Shown here: one piece after another, positions 1-11,352 of the stretch
Layout: every line of letters begins with the position of its first letter
How positions within the stretch are numbered: the first letter of the stretch is position 1
From: Galaxea fascicularis
Lineage: Eukaryota; Cnidaria; Anthozoa; Scleractinia; Euphylliidae
Direction of reading: 5' to 3'
Length of the DNA: 64,000 nucleotides
Assembly: GCA_948470475.1 (NCBI GenBank)
Contig: OX419336.1
Location: 41,196,881 to 41,260,880 of the forward strand
Translations under genes and position numbers: made by a program
The notes under the pieces: generated by a model
The model's input: the letters and a program-made list of their open reading frames with translations, nothing else
Database searches by the model: none
Told to the model about the DNA's origin: nothing

Positions 1-807
1 GAGATCTCACCGCAGCCAATCATCATGCCCGCATCACCTGAGACAGCGTTGATGAACATGGCTGACAGCCCAGCGGAGCCTTCTGGGGGGTTTAACGGTA
101 CAGTTGTCAAAAATACATCAGAAATGAGAGCAAACAATGGAAGATCAAAAACATTACAGAATACTTTTTCACTCGGTTGCACTTATGCTGTAGTCAGCCA
201 ACCATCACTGCAGGCAAAAGATAGCAGTGTTAATAATGAGGCAGCTGTGAAAATGAGTAATGAAATCACCAAACAACAACGAGACCAACTTGAAGATGAA
301 TTCAAAAAGTTGAAGAAAGTTTCTCTTGAATTGGACAGAGCGGAGATCGAGGAAGAAAGAATTAACAACCTTTATACATTACCAGAAGTCGGCTCACATG
401 AAGGCTTAGAGTTGCAGCCACTCGGGCGGTTTTCAGAACTGAAAAACTCGATTAATACAACACGGACCTCGGATCGACCAACCGCCACGGCTATTTTGGA
501 GAATTTAGCAAATGCGGCACACAAAACAGAACAAGAACGAATTCAGCAAATCGAGAAAGCTTTCGAGTGGATAAGGAAAGAACTTGCTGAACTGCGTGCT
601 CAAGACAAAGACATAATGCGGACATTTACGAAGATTCAAGCGGGAATACGCAAGATTAAACTTCAAAGGGCCTTCACTTACGACATGGATGAGCCTTATG
701 AATTTGACATTGTGGACCATTCAATCGATTTGAGCGCTAGCTTTTCGTATGTTCCCTTTGTCAAGTCCTTTCACAATACATTACCAAGGCGAGCTAGTTT
801 AATCTAA
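1..807 (+). CDS. FAM167: FAM167-like protein, C-terminal part (partial at window edge)
   Basis: The frame is open from base 1 to the TAA at 805-807, so the true start may lie outside the window; the first ATG inside is at 25 (260 residues from there). The diagnostic part is a C-terminal helical block around 505-665 containing EKAFEWIRKELAELRAQD followed by an IRKIKLQ segment. It matches the vertebrate FAM167A/B (DIORA) core, in which an ALEW-I-KEL-EMR-QD motif is followed by a DI-KLK segment. The protein ends RRASLI, comparable to the RRFSLC ending of FAM167A. The N-terminal half is low-complexity and polar. Two AATAAA signals follow at 894-899 and 918-923. FAM167A has been linked to kinase and NF-kB signalling in vertebrates; the role here is unknown. 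A second member lies at 9747-11273 in the opposite orientation. The family call is firm for the C-terminal third. Confidence 0.8.
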   Translation, partial: EISPQPIIMPASPETALMNMADSPAEPSGGFNGTVVKNTSEMRANNGRSKTLQNTFSLGCTYAVVSQPSLQAKDSSVNNEAAVKMSNEITKQQRDQLEDEFKKLKKVSLELDRAEIEEERINNLYTLPEVGSHEGLELQPLGRFSELKNSINTTRTSDRPTATAILENLANAAHKTEQERIQQIEKAFEWIRKELAELRAQDKDIMRTFTKIQAGIRKIKLQRAFTYDMDEPYEFDIVDHSIDLSASFSYVPFVKSFHNTLPRRASLI

Positions 808-893
808 TCGTTTAGGTTTGGAGTAATGGAGTCCATACGACTGTAATTACCGTCTTCTTCGTTATCGAGTTTAGATTGACCACATAAAAATGT

Positions 894-923
894 AATAAAC
901 GGATTGTTAGTTTTGAAAATAAA
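894..923 (+). promoter_or_regulatory. Polyadenylation signals of the first FAM167-like gene
   Basis: Two AATAAA hexamers lie at 894-899 and 918-923, about 90-115 bases after the stop codon. This suits a short 3' untranslated region. Read directly from sequence; use is inferred. Confidence 0.5.
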
Positions 924-2635
924 CAGAAGTAGAGTGTGTGATTGGCAGAACACACTTTATGGAGAAATTATTGAGTTAGCATGCATGTGGTAATGTTATT
1001 ATTGTGTCCAAGCAAGCCGCGGAAGCAATATAAGAATTTAAGCGTGTCATGCACAAAGCAGTTGAAAGCAGTACATCAGATAACTCGGCGGCTATAAATT
1101 GAGTTTCTATAGAGAGTTAATGAAATTGTCACCCTCGAAAGTAACCAACAGTCAGGTTTGTAACAAAGTGCGGTACAACGCAGCTGCATACACGTGTGTT
1201 TCGAGTAATTTCCTGCTGTGCAATCGCAAAGGGGTTAAGCGAGAAGAATGAAAATCGGTGGAGCTTCAAACATTCCCTTATAATTTGTAAGGCTAATTTG
1301 TCAGAGAATGCATGTTTTATAGTGATCATTATTCTGACAGGTGTATTCCCTTGGCGACGTTTACAACAATATGCCATTGTTTTGGTATTTTGAAAAAAAA
1401 AAATCTATTTACCATGGGTCAGAATTTGAGGAGAGTAACCTTCCCTTCTTTCATGAGAACTTGAAAGTTGACGAAGAAAGTAGAAAAGAAGTTTTGGATA
1501 GCAGGTGAAATGCAAAAAATTTCTTATGCATTGATTCTGTTGGGGTTTGACAGTCCGACATAGCGTTAACTGAATGCAAATAACATTTTTTATTTCTTAA
1601 ATTGATTACAGAAGCATAATAGTTGTGTAAATCAAACGAAATCTCTTAATCACTTTGATAGGCTGCCTGTTTCCGGCGCACGTGAGTATCTGTGGCAACT
1701 GTTTTCAACGCGTTTTTGTGAAACTGGCTGCGCAGCCTTTGTCGGAATGCTGGCCTCAGAAACCTGAAGATCTTGAGAGGCAGTTTAGTCCCTTAATAAG
1801 GCCAAGAGACGGCATCCATTCTGAACGACTAATTTTGAAAATTTGCGTCCTAGACATGCCAAATCCTGGGATTTTGTTTCGTAATTTGTGCCTTAACAGA
1901 GGTGAAGACCTCGCCTAGGGGACCTTATTACTGTTTTGGGGCAAAATCAACAAACAGTTTTGTTTGCAATGTGCAAATGCACTAATGATTCGCACACTAA
2001 TTTATCTTTTTCAAATATAAAAAAGTCCGCCAGAGTGGTTTGAAAACGCAGTTAAATTATCATAGCGGGTTATCTGGAACCCAAAATACTGAGTTTGACT
2101 CGGTTCGTCCGATTTATAGCTGTCTTGCAGCGATAAAAATTTGCATGGAGAAATAAAGTACTAAAAAATGCACCCAATTCCTCGTTCCCCGCTAAAAGCT
2201 GGAGGGCAATTTTATTAGCCAATATCAGACATTGACTCATACGACAATGACATTCTCGTTGCCATTATCCAGTTGGCAGAACCTGGTTACCCTACTAACA
2301 GGGTGAATCCGCTTACTCTGAACTCGTTTTTTCATGTACTGTTCATGTTCTCTGCTGTTCTTCTGTTTTATCGTCTGATTTTAAACAGACGCATGTCGCC
2401 AGCCTGGTTTTAAGGTGGCGCATGCACGATCGCAATCCGGGAACTTCCTCCCTCAGCACCACCCCCTCGGCCCCTCAGTTACCCTCAGTTGGAGCCGTAA
2501 ACCTTTTATGACGTTCATGTGATGATCACTTTGCCCCATTATTTCTTTTATTTCTGAATTGGTGGGTCGTCTATTCAGTCGCCATATTGAGTTATCAGTG
2601 GCCAGCAAAAGCTTAGGGGCGGGACAAAACTAAAT
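924..2635. other. Intergenic, no gene recognised
   Basis: AT-rich sequence with only short chance open frames. I see no splice-flanked coding segment and no clear repeat until the Penelope-like element begins at about 2636. Confidence 0.4.
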
Positions 2636-2735
2636 GTCATAATTAAGTGAAGTACGATCGTCCGGGTGAGTGTAGTCCTGAGAAGGACTGTTTGTGGTGA
2701 CATTGACTGACGTTTCGACAACCTGAGCGGAAGTC
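2636..2735. repeat. Left arm of the Penelope-like terminal inverted repeat
   Basis: This segment (ATAATTAAGTGAAGTACGAT and onward through the CCTGAGAAGG palindrome and CATTGACTGACGTTTCGAC) is nearly the reverse complement of 3625-3715. In element orientation it is the 3' tail. Confidence 0.8.
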
Positions 2736-3624
2736 ATCGGGGCATGTAGCAGCTCTCGTAAGGCCTCACGAGATTGCCTTGCAACCCTTCAGGTGAACAA
2801 AAGAACAAATAACACAAACAATGGACCCTATCCCTAAAACAATAGAGGTGCTACACTATGCCTGCCTATGAAATTTAGAGCTTACGAGAGCTGCTACAGT
2901 ACCCAAGTCATCATCAGAGTCAAGTGATTTGTGTAACGTCAGTAGATGGTATAAATACTCTGACCGTTGATGTGATTGGTCAACGAAGTCGTGATGTTAT
3001 TGGTCGACTGTCAGTTAAGCCTAGTTGTCATTGGCTGTGAAGACTGTACACAGTGATTGGTGCGTTTCAATCCGTCTTTTGTTAGTCTAATGTGTGTACG
3101 TGTTTTGTTAGTAAAATGTCGGTCTGTTGTTTTTCTGCTGTAAACAGTGATTGGTGCGTTTCGATCCGTGTCTGTACGTGTGTTGTTGTCGGTCAGTCTG
3201 TAGTTTGTCCGTCGTTTGTAAGGTGTGGGAAGTTGTAAGCAACGGTTTAGTGGTGTCTGTTCGCTCGTTTGTGTTGAGTCAGTCTTACGTTCAAGTTTCT
3301 GCCGGTCTCACCGATATAGGTGGCCTGGCAGTCGCAGCATTTGATCTTGTAAACTGCTCGTTGTCTGTCCTTTGGTTCGTATTTGTCCTTAACGTTCGTC
3401 AGTAGTTGCCGTAAAGTGGTGATGGGTTTGTGAGCAACACGGATGTTGTAGGGCTGTAGGATACATGCAATGGTTTCAGATGTGCCTTTGATGTAGGGTA
3501 TCGTAGCTGTAGTGACAGGTGTCGCGTTGGTGTTCGTAACGTTAGGTTCTGCATGGTAGATGTTGCGTCTGACAAAGTCGCAGTTGTAGTTGATGTAGTT
3601 GTAGTTACAACCGCGACTTCGTCA

Positions 3625-3715
3625 GGATGTCGAAACGTTAGTCAATGTCACCACAAACAGTCCTTCTCAGGACTACACTCACCCGGACGATCGTACTCCA
3701 CTTAATTATGATCTG
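3625..3715. repeat. Right arm of the Penelope-like terminal inverted repeat
   Basis: Reverse complement of 2636-2735 with a few mismatches. It contains CGAAACGTTAGTCAATGTCA and the CTTCTCAGGACTACACTCAC block. It lies upstream of the endonuclease in element orientation, so it is a second tail copy in head-on orientation. Confidence 0.8.
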
Positions 3716-5946
3716 ACTCCTGGGTTCAAACCATTTACGATTTTAAAACTAAATGTGTTTGTGTTCTCGGGGCTAACTCTGGCCAAAGAACCCAAATGGA
3801 GGCTACGCAAATGAAGGGACCATTTATAGTCTACTTTGTCTAACCGGTATTTTTATACTTTATTCACACAAAACGATTAGCGCTCAGTTATCCCATTTTT
3901 TCTCGTCCCATTAGAAAAACATTTCATATTTTCACAACAAAGTGAATTAAGATGGGCTTTAAGGTAAACTACTCATTTGAGTCATTCTTCAGGCTCACTA
4001 TCTTTTTTAGGATTATTTTAACCCTGAAAAAGTTATACGATTTTACTTACTTACTTTTTTCGTTATATAATATTATTATATAATTGAGATTTCAGCTTCC
4101 CGCTGTAAGCGCATTCAGTGAGAATTTTAAATGCGCTGACAAATACTATGCTATTCTTAGTATTGTTATCTGCAGCAAGATAGAAGCTGTGCTCTCCCCC
4201 AGGCCGGCGCAATTCGTCCTCCACTGGTCAGCTTTGACGGCACAGCCCTATGACGGCATCCCGGTTGAGTGCCTCATTTTTTTTCATATATATTTCAGCA
4301 CCTTTCCTCCAAAATCTCGCCTTTCGATTTCATTCAATCGAAAAATGGCTCCACTAGTTAGGAGACCTAGCTACCGTAAATGTTTACGAATTTTTTTTTG
4401 ACGATTTTTAGGTTGTTTTGAAGGAATCAAAAGTTGGGGGGAGGGGGAAAGGTAAATTGAAAATATTGGATTTAAAGGTGGCTGTAAATGAAAATTTTAA
4501 GTGAATAGTTGGTACACAGAGGCCAGATAACACGCCACCACAACAAGGTACCCTTGAGACCGTTATACTGGACTAACTAGATTATGTGTATATCGTTTTC
4601 ACCCCTTCTTTCTCACTCATTCTCAATTCGCCCCTTTACCCACAGTCATTAAAGACCTCGACAACCACGGTAGAATGAGAGTCTTCTCCCTGTCTGCGGT
4701 GCCGAAGGGTCTACGCTTGGCGCGTCGGAGTCCATAGCCAACAGCGAGCATGCTAGGTGACAGCTTTTTCCCACGTCATCATTCTTCTACAGTCGTTTTT
4801 CAATTTAGAGACACCTCCGAATCTGAATGATGCATAGTGAATGATGCATATGAAAGAAATCATATGTGAACTGCGGATATGAAATCGAATTAAGAATGAT
4901 CGTCGCAGTTATGATCGCAACTTTTACAATTGCGTAAAGAATCTATTGTATGATACAATACCATACCACTTCAGCGGGTTTTATGGCATTGTAAGGGAAT
5001 TTTAGCCCGCTTCCTAAAAAAGAGAGGCTCTACTGGGAGTCTACACTTTATTGTACTTCATTTGTGGTTTCCAAAGGTGTTTTGATTTATAATGTTATTT
5101 CAAAACTTATTGATAAAGGATACTATCATTAATAGTAAGATAACATATTGTTAAAAAAACGTCTGGTTACTGAACCATCGTTCCCGGCTAAACCAATTGT
5201 TTTCTGGCTGAAAATCTACAGATAAACGTTCTCCAGTCAATTGCTATTTAGAGGCGGAAGAGAGACAACAATCCGGAAAAAGGTATTATCAGAAATAAAA
5301 TCTGAGAGCAGCTCACTATTCCCGAAAAATGTCCGCACATGGAAAACTAGACACTGAAAATTGTTTGCCTCAGCGTAATTTCTACAGATAATCATTCGGC
5401 CCTTGAACGTCATGCTACATACATGATACATGTGCTAATATTATTATTATCCACTTTGCTTCCGAATAAACTTATAGCCATAGCAAAGGGCTCAATCCCT
5501 AGAGTGCCGAGCTATACTGAACTATACGGGAGTCATTTCGGGACGTCTGTAGCTCCTCTGGCTTCCCCTACAGAATTCGTTATTCAACTGATTTTGAATT
5601 AGGTCATCTCTGAAAAGGACGAAAACTTTGCAAAAAGCTTTATTTTATGGTTACCCACCAAACATAAACAAAACTTTATGTCATAGTTTTCTCCAGGGAT
5701 GAAAATAGTTCGACACCCCAATCAATACATATATATCTTTTAACAGAAAGCTTGCAATATTTAGTGTTTAAATGAAATCAAACAAAAAGTTAATATGGTA
5801 TTTGGAAATAACTTAATTACGAAATCAAAAAATAAATATCTTCTATAAACTTAAAATAAATCACTATATTCACTTTTGTAGAGGTTAACACTTTTTCCCA
5901 TAAATACACACTAACGCTTCTATAAAAAGTTCTTTGGAATTAGGGG
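3716..5946. other. Intergenic, no gene; contains one tRNA-like repeat fragment
   Basis: No supported coding region. AT-rich, with short open frames only. The recognisable item is the repeat fragment at about 4838-4930, listed separately. Confidence 0.4.
4838..4930 (+). repeat. Fragment of the tRNA-like repeat family (flank only)
   Basis: Contains AAATCATATGTGAACTGCGG, then ATGAAATCGAA and AATGATCGTCGCAGTTATG. The same order of words (ATGAAAT-ATTCATAT-TG-ACTGCGG, then TGATC-TCGCAGT) flanks the tRNA-like units at 62.0-63.2 kb and the decayed copy at 18.2 kb. No tRNA-like body is present here, so this is a detached flank. Confidence 0.5.
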
Positions 5947-6462
5947 CCGTCGACATATTCACTTTTTCCCGCTTAACGTCAACTGGACGTTTAGTGGGGA
6001 GGGGGGGGGGGGGGTAAGAACAATCCATTTTTAGACGTTAGTGCAGGGCATTTTTGACCAAAAACAAACTAAGCCATTTTAATAAAGTTGACGTCATGTT
6101 GAGATTGGCAAACGTGACATTATTAAAGAGAAAACACAATTCAGTAGATTCTGGTTTTCCCTTCTGAATGTTGAAGTCGGAGCGGGCACAAACGTCAATA
6201 GGAAAAAGCAGATATACAGATATTGCACCAGAACAAGTAGTAGAAAGCATCATTCAATTTATTTAAGTTTTCTCTACGTCTTAAAAGCAGGAGATTGTGT
6301 CGATACTGCTGATATCTTCACGTAATGCCTGTCACTAACGTACTAAAATGCAATGACTATTAGGGCAGCTAAATTTCAACTGAGTGGACGTTGAGGGGGC
6401 GGGGAGGTCTGACCTAAACGTTCAGCTGACATTAAGCGGGGAAGAAGTGAATATGTCGACGG
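5947..6462. mobile_element. Foldback/MITE-like element with ~47-bp terminal inverted repeats
   Basis: The left end CCGTCGACATATTCACTTTT continues through CCGCTTAACGTCAACTGGACG. The right end (about 6416-6462) is its near-perfect reverse complement ending GAATATGTCGACGG. The 516-bp element has no coding capacity for a transposase, so it is non-autonomous. A poly-G run lies just inside the left arm. Superfamily not determined. Confidence 0.75.
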
Positions 6463-9400
6463 TCTCTTACGTCTCTTTTCTTCCATACGAAGTTTCTTTG
6501 ACATTAAGTTCATATTGAAACAACCTCGACCTTTTTTCTCTGACTTGCTTGAATATCTGCAGACACAAACAGAATTGTTAGTTTAATTGACACGTCATCT
6601 TCCCCTACAATATCAATAGTGATACAGAACTAAACCGTCAAAAACATCTTTCAAACAAATGAATGATTGGAAAATAATCAAACGGTATAGTGGAAAAGGA
6701 TCCATGAACCAGGATCCATTGACGGAGTTAAAAACTTGTTGCCAGGTGTAAGTCAATCGGCCAGGGCCGGGATACTTCGTTATCTAACGGATAAAAAGTA
6801 TTGCATGCAAGTGGACACTGATTTATCCGCTGCATAAAGCTGTCCGCTCTTTAAAATATTGGAGCCTGAACTATATAAGCCTCGTTTTCTCGAAAATTTC
6901 AGCCTCTCTTCTTAATACTTTAGACTGTATTGCACCAACTGTGGCTTTGATTGAGTCCGATTAAAAAAAAAAAACCCAAGCAAAACCAAACAAAGGAATT
7001 CAGCTCATTCATCTACACCGTTTGATTACCCTTTGAACTATTGGTACATCGTACGTGCACACGTAATGAGCTGATTGAATCAATTATTTCGAGGTACTAA
7101 ATATTATCTGCCTTCCGAAGCGAGTTGTGATACAAAGTTTTACATGGCTATGCTATTACGTTATTTATGGTTAACCGCGAGTACTTCCTTCGCAGTGGTG
7201 AAAAATTTATCCGCATAGGAGCAACTGGAGTGACAACGTTGTAACACTAACGCTTTCAGAGTTTATCAAACGTACACAGGAAACAGTAATATTGATAAGT
7301 TTGTGCGGACAACGCAATACAAGAATACAACAGTATTATACATTTGAAAACAGAAGCTAGATAGTTTGAGTCGTCAAAAGCTTCTCGAAGACCCAACGCA
7401 TTCGTATGTCGGTTCTTTTTTTTTTTTTGTCATTTATGACCTTGAGCATTCGAGAACTCTGACACTATAGACGTCTTTCTATGATTGGGATGACATAACT
7501 AATAAATAATTATGCTAGAGCCACACTAGAGCCACAACTGACTGTCCAAACAAAAGTTTTTAATTTCCGATCTAAAGGATGTACGAGTGAAACTATGCTC
7601 AGTTCGACTTAACTGGTTTCCGAAACTTAAATATTGTAGCAGGAAATTCATTCCTCTTCCCCATAACTCCTTGAGTAACGTGCGCCGGCTAAATTCGAAA
7701 CGTTTCAAAGAATCGTCGTGAAGTATGATAGCTAGCTAGATTTGCGAAAACTTGCCTATCGAAAAGCGAAGAAAGTGCGGGCACGTTTTCAGCCGGGTAT
7801 CCTGGCAGATAAAACGGTGTCTGTCAAGTGGAGTGACTATAACACCACTGGGAGAGAAATGTTCGCCCCTTTCACCAAAGTTTTGACGTGTCTCCGAAAA
7901 GATTTGGAAATGACGTACAATTAAATTTCGTTTTCAGTTTTTGAAACCAGAAATTAATGGGCGACATCGGTCGATTATCTCAGTTGAGTCATTATTTGAA
8001 TGCGTGTTTCCCAGCATATTTCTAATCATCAAGATAACAGAGGAAGGATTATAATGCTCTTAACGACTCTGTCGAGATTCCAGAAATGCCAATACAACCG
8101 TTTTTTGTTTGCCATCAAGTGAAACGTGACTTTAAATACACGCAGAATTACTTCGGATTAAGTGTGCACAAAGAGGGCCTAGCACTTAATTTTATTTCTT
8201 ACACAAGGGATTATCTTGACTTCAATCTTTTCCTTTGCGCTTTTATTTTTAGAACTACGACTACAAGTGGTATCCGTTTTCACCTTGGAACTTCAAAAAC
8301 GTGCGATTTCAGTATTTTTTAAAACTACTTAAATTGTCGGAAGCATGACTGAACTTGTTTAGTACTGTTGACATGTGTTTTGTTTATTCGTTATGTAACC
8401 CCCTAAACAAATAGGTTGCCGCAAAACGCTGATAAAAAAAAGGCTTAGTTTTGGTTGCTATTTCAAACAACTCCTGGGTTTTGCAAAATTTTCCTTTCTA
8501 CAAGTTTAAGGTAACTAAGATGTCTCAATTGGGAGAACGTAAAGTTGTCTCCCTCAGAATGGAAACAAAATTAACATTCTTCAATCTGGTTGACCAATTC
8601 GGGCCCCGGGAGAACCCGTAACACAAAAACAACGGATTAAAAAATAGGCGTCAAACATAAAATTGACGTTTAGTAAGTTAATGCTCTAATAATTAACCTA
8701 TTTTGGGCACATTCGTGACAACCTTGCGTCATTCTTTTGTGACCTAAAATGCCCAAATGCAACCCCAGCTTAACATTAAGTACCTCCTGAATGCCTTTGA
8801 AGGGTTGAAAACAAAAAGAATTGAAAACGTCTCATTAATTTGACGCACACGCTCAAATGTTTGACTTGCGTTGGATTACTTGTATTTCATCTCCTGACCT
8901 CGGTCTTAAGATTGTTTAACTATCATGATATTTTTGGTCTCAACACGGAATTCTTACGTAGAAATTGGCACGAATTATTTATACCTCTTCTGGTTTATAT
9001 CGCGTCGATACATACACGATTTGTAAAATAGCAATGTTGTTGAGACCACTTTGTTTACAAAGCGTAAACGGGCAAATTACTCCCTCCATGACAAGCTATC
9101 GCAAATGTCATGATAACTTTTCAAGTATTTATTTACTCGGGATTTTTCCCCTGAAGGTAACGTTTCCTCGAAGAACCCAACCTTTTACAGATTGAAAATT
9201 CAAGCATCCTGTTCAGTGCAACTCAATTTTGAGTGTTTGTGTTCTATGCTGTGGTCTGAAAAAAGAATTAATGAAATTTGCAAAACAAAGAAAATTCTCG
9301 GTAAGGACAAGGAACAATAGAAGTTATTTTGGCTTTGGAAAAAAATTATCTTTGTTCCTAATTGACGTTGTCTCACAAGACTGGTTTTCCCACGCAGACT

Positions 9401-9746
9401 ATTTTCACCATGTGACAACAGGACTCAACAGCTGGAAATTAAAAGGAAAACTGAAATTTACTTTGAAGTTCCCAAGTTAGATGACACTTCATCGATCTTT
9501 CGCAAAGCAAACAGTTTCCTCATGTGTACATTAAGACTTCTTTTAATTTAAAGGTGTGAGCCATACAATTGGACAATTTGCTATCTTTGAGTATACAGGG
9601 GTTTGAATATACATTAGAGGGTTAGGCTAGGTTTTGCCATAGTTCAACAACTACTCGCTTACCGGAAATAACAACAGTTGTGATAGAAAACAGTTTCCCA
9701 ACTTACCCACAAGAGAAAACACTATCTTATCACCCGGGCTTATCAA
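6463..9746. other. Intergenic, no gene recognised
   Basis: Only short, uncorroborated open frames on both strands. No domain, repeat array or convincing splice-flanked exon is seen. This is the 3' flank of the minus-strand FAM167-like gene. Confidence 0.4.
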
Positions 9747-11273
9747 TCAGCACCAGCTGAAACGTCTGGGGGCTCGAGACTCTGAGATACTGTCTTCGGT
9801 CATAAGTTTTTGCATCCTCCGTGCACTGCCGATTTCTTCAGTGGGGTCAACTGAGGTCGCATCAAACTCTTCCGCTTTGAGATCAGCCTTCAAGTTGACA
9901 ATTTTCGCACGCAAGCTTATAAACAAACTAACAAGTTCCCTGTCCGGGGTTTCAATGCGATTAAGCTCCTCTAGAATCCACTTAAGCGCTCTACTCAATT
10001 CTTCCAGTCTATCTTTCTTGTTTTTGTTCTTCCCCTCTGACTGAAGTTTGCTCAGAAGTTGACGAGCTTGCTCTAACGCGCTTTGCGTGCTGTACCCAGA
10101 AAGTTTTGCAGTTTCTCTAGGGTCGAACGAACGTGCAGGGCTAACCGTCGCCAAGGAATATCTGCGCGGGTGAGGTTCTCTCGGATTAGAATCGATCAAC
10201 GGTTGAACGGAGGAACGAGGAACCGCTCTAGCAGAGTTTGAGGTTACCCTTGTGTGGCCTTCAGCCTTATAATTCGCTAATTCTCCGGATATCGGCTTAT
10301 TAGCCATTAGCGCGCTGTACACGTTGCTATCACCCTCAGACGATGAGTGATACGAGCTGCTTGATGAAAAAGATGCCTCGCTGCTAACGTCGCTACAAAC
10401 TTCCTCCATCTCCGAAGAACGGCTTATGTCCCCTTTCACGTCCTCTGATTGTACCCCTTTTGGTTTACTCGCAGCATTCACTTTCGTATTTTTAAATCCT
10501 TGAGCTTTTGCGACTAGCTCCTTCCAGCGATCTTCCTCGTTTCTGACGCAATCAGCATTTTCAAAATCCTTCACTTTTTCGCTTTCCCCACCAGCTTGGC
10601 CACTTGTCGCAGCCTCTTCTTTCACGCTTAACCGCGGCTGGGGTAATACCACGCTGACATTTTTGTATTCCTTGTACGCTTGAGCAGTACGAAAGCAACC
10701 ATCGGAAAATCGGCGGCAATTTAGCGAAGAGACCTCGCTGTTGTAATTGTTTGCCGCACTTAAACCAGACTGGCTCTCAATAGCGCCGAATTCCTCTGTT
10801 AAAGTACTAAATACTGTAGCTTTTCTGGAAATTGGCAAAGTTGCAGAGAGCAGACCGTCCGAAGCACGGCGCTGGTTTCCATATATGCTTGGGGCGGGAT
10901 TCGCCCACAAAGGAAATGGAACATTACAAGAAGGCGTTACGTGGCGGATCGGTTGGTCAATTGTAATTTGGAAACGTGGCCCTTCCATTTGTTTGACCCG
11001 GGTTGCCTTTGTCAAACCTCTATTTAACGAATTTGCACGCTCACTGCCGTTAAATCGATCTTGGTTTATGACTTTTGTTGAGGTTGGAGCCCTTCCTTGA
11101 ACATCAAGAAGAGATCGCGAACGGCTAAGCTTAACTTGATCGCAACTGTTTATATCTCGCTGTTGGCCATGTACGCTCCACGCTTTGTACATAATTTCTT
11201 CATTGGAGGTACGTCTGTTCCATAGGGACTGATCGTAGCTCGTGTCTTTCATAGTCATCGGCCCGCACAACAT
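9747..11273 (-). CDS. FAM167: FAM167-like protein, long single-exon form
   Basis: Uninterrupted 508-codon frame, start ATG at 11273 (MLCGPMTMKDTSYDQSLW). The first ~390 residues are polar and Ser-rich, with a long serine run near residue 300, and look disordered. The C-terminal ~110 residues hold the conserved helical region, SRALKWILEELNRIETPDRE then LRAKIVNLKADL, aligned in kind with the FAM167 ALEW-I-KEL-EMR block. The protein ends RRFSWC, nearly the RRFSLC end of vertebrate FAM167A. The other copy at 1-807 has RRASLI, so R-R-x-S is shared; it also fits a basophilic kinase site (inference). It is about twice the usual FAM167 length because of the N-terminal extension. A TATA-like GGTTTATAAGG lies on the minus strand at about 11342-11352. 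No intron is evident. Confidence 0.82.
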   Translation of the reverse strand: MLCGPMTMKDTSYDQSLWNRRTSNEEIMYKAWSVHGQQRDINSCDQVKLSRSRSLLDVQGRAPTSTKVINQDRFNGSERANSLNRGLTKATRVKQMEGPRFQITIDQPIRHVTPSCNVPFPLWANPAPSIYGNQRRASDGLLSATLPISRKATVFSTLTEEFGAIESQSGLSAANNYNSEVSSLNCRRFSDGCFRTAQAYKEYKNVSVVLPQPRLSVKEEAATSGQAGGESEKVKDFENADCVRNEEDRWKELVAKAQGFKNTKVNAASKPKGVQSEDVKGDISRSSEMEEVCSDVSSEASFSSSSSYHSSSEGDSNVYSALMANKPISGELANYKAEGHTRVTSNSARAVPRSSVQPLIDSNPREPHPRRYSLATVSPARSFDPRETAKLSGYSTQSALEQARQLLSKLQSEGKNKNKKDRLEELSRALKWILEELNRIETPDRELVSLFISLRAKIVNLKADLKAEEFDATSVDPTEEIGSARRMQKLMTEDSISESRAPRRFSWC

Positions 11274-11341
11274 GCTGTGTATAGAGGCTTTGGCGGTTCA
11301 CAAACAAGTGATAGCAAACATCCAGTGACGTGGTGTGTTCC

Positions 11342-11352
11342 TTATAAACCTC
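11342..11352 (-). promoter_or_regulatory. TATA-like box upstream of the long FAM167-like gene
   Basis: Minus-strand GGTTTATAAGG, about 70-80 bases upstream of the ATG, followed by CACGTCACTGG, which resembles a CRE half-site. Position suits a core promoter with a short leader; inferred from sequence alone. Confidence 0.3.

Larger units (their letters stand above)
2636..3715 (-). mobile_element. Penelope-like retroelement remnant (GIY-YIG endonuclease plus tail)
   Basis: On the minus strand, roughly 3600 down to 3250 encodes a GIY-YIG endonuclease: AVYKIKCCDCQATYIGETGR, then NLNVRL-QHKRA, which is the Penelope-like element signature of a paired-Cys segment with Y-I-G-E-T-G-R. The frame meets a stop soon after. 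The reverse transcriptase is absent, so this is a 5'-truncated copy. The downstream tail reaches 2636 and contains the phrase GTCGAAACGTCAGTCAATGT and an AGTCCTTCTCAGGACT palindrome. An inverted copy of the last 90 or so bases lies at about 3625-3715, giving long terminal inverted repeats. Penelope elements are known to occur in partial tandem or inverted arrangements. Decayed and presumably inactive. Confidence 0.8.
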
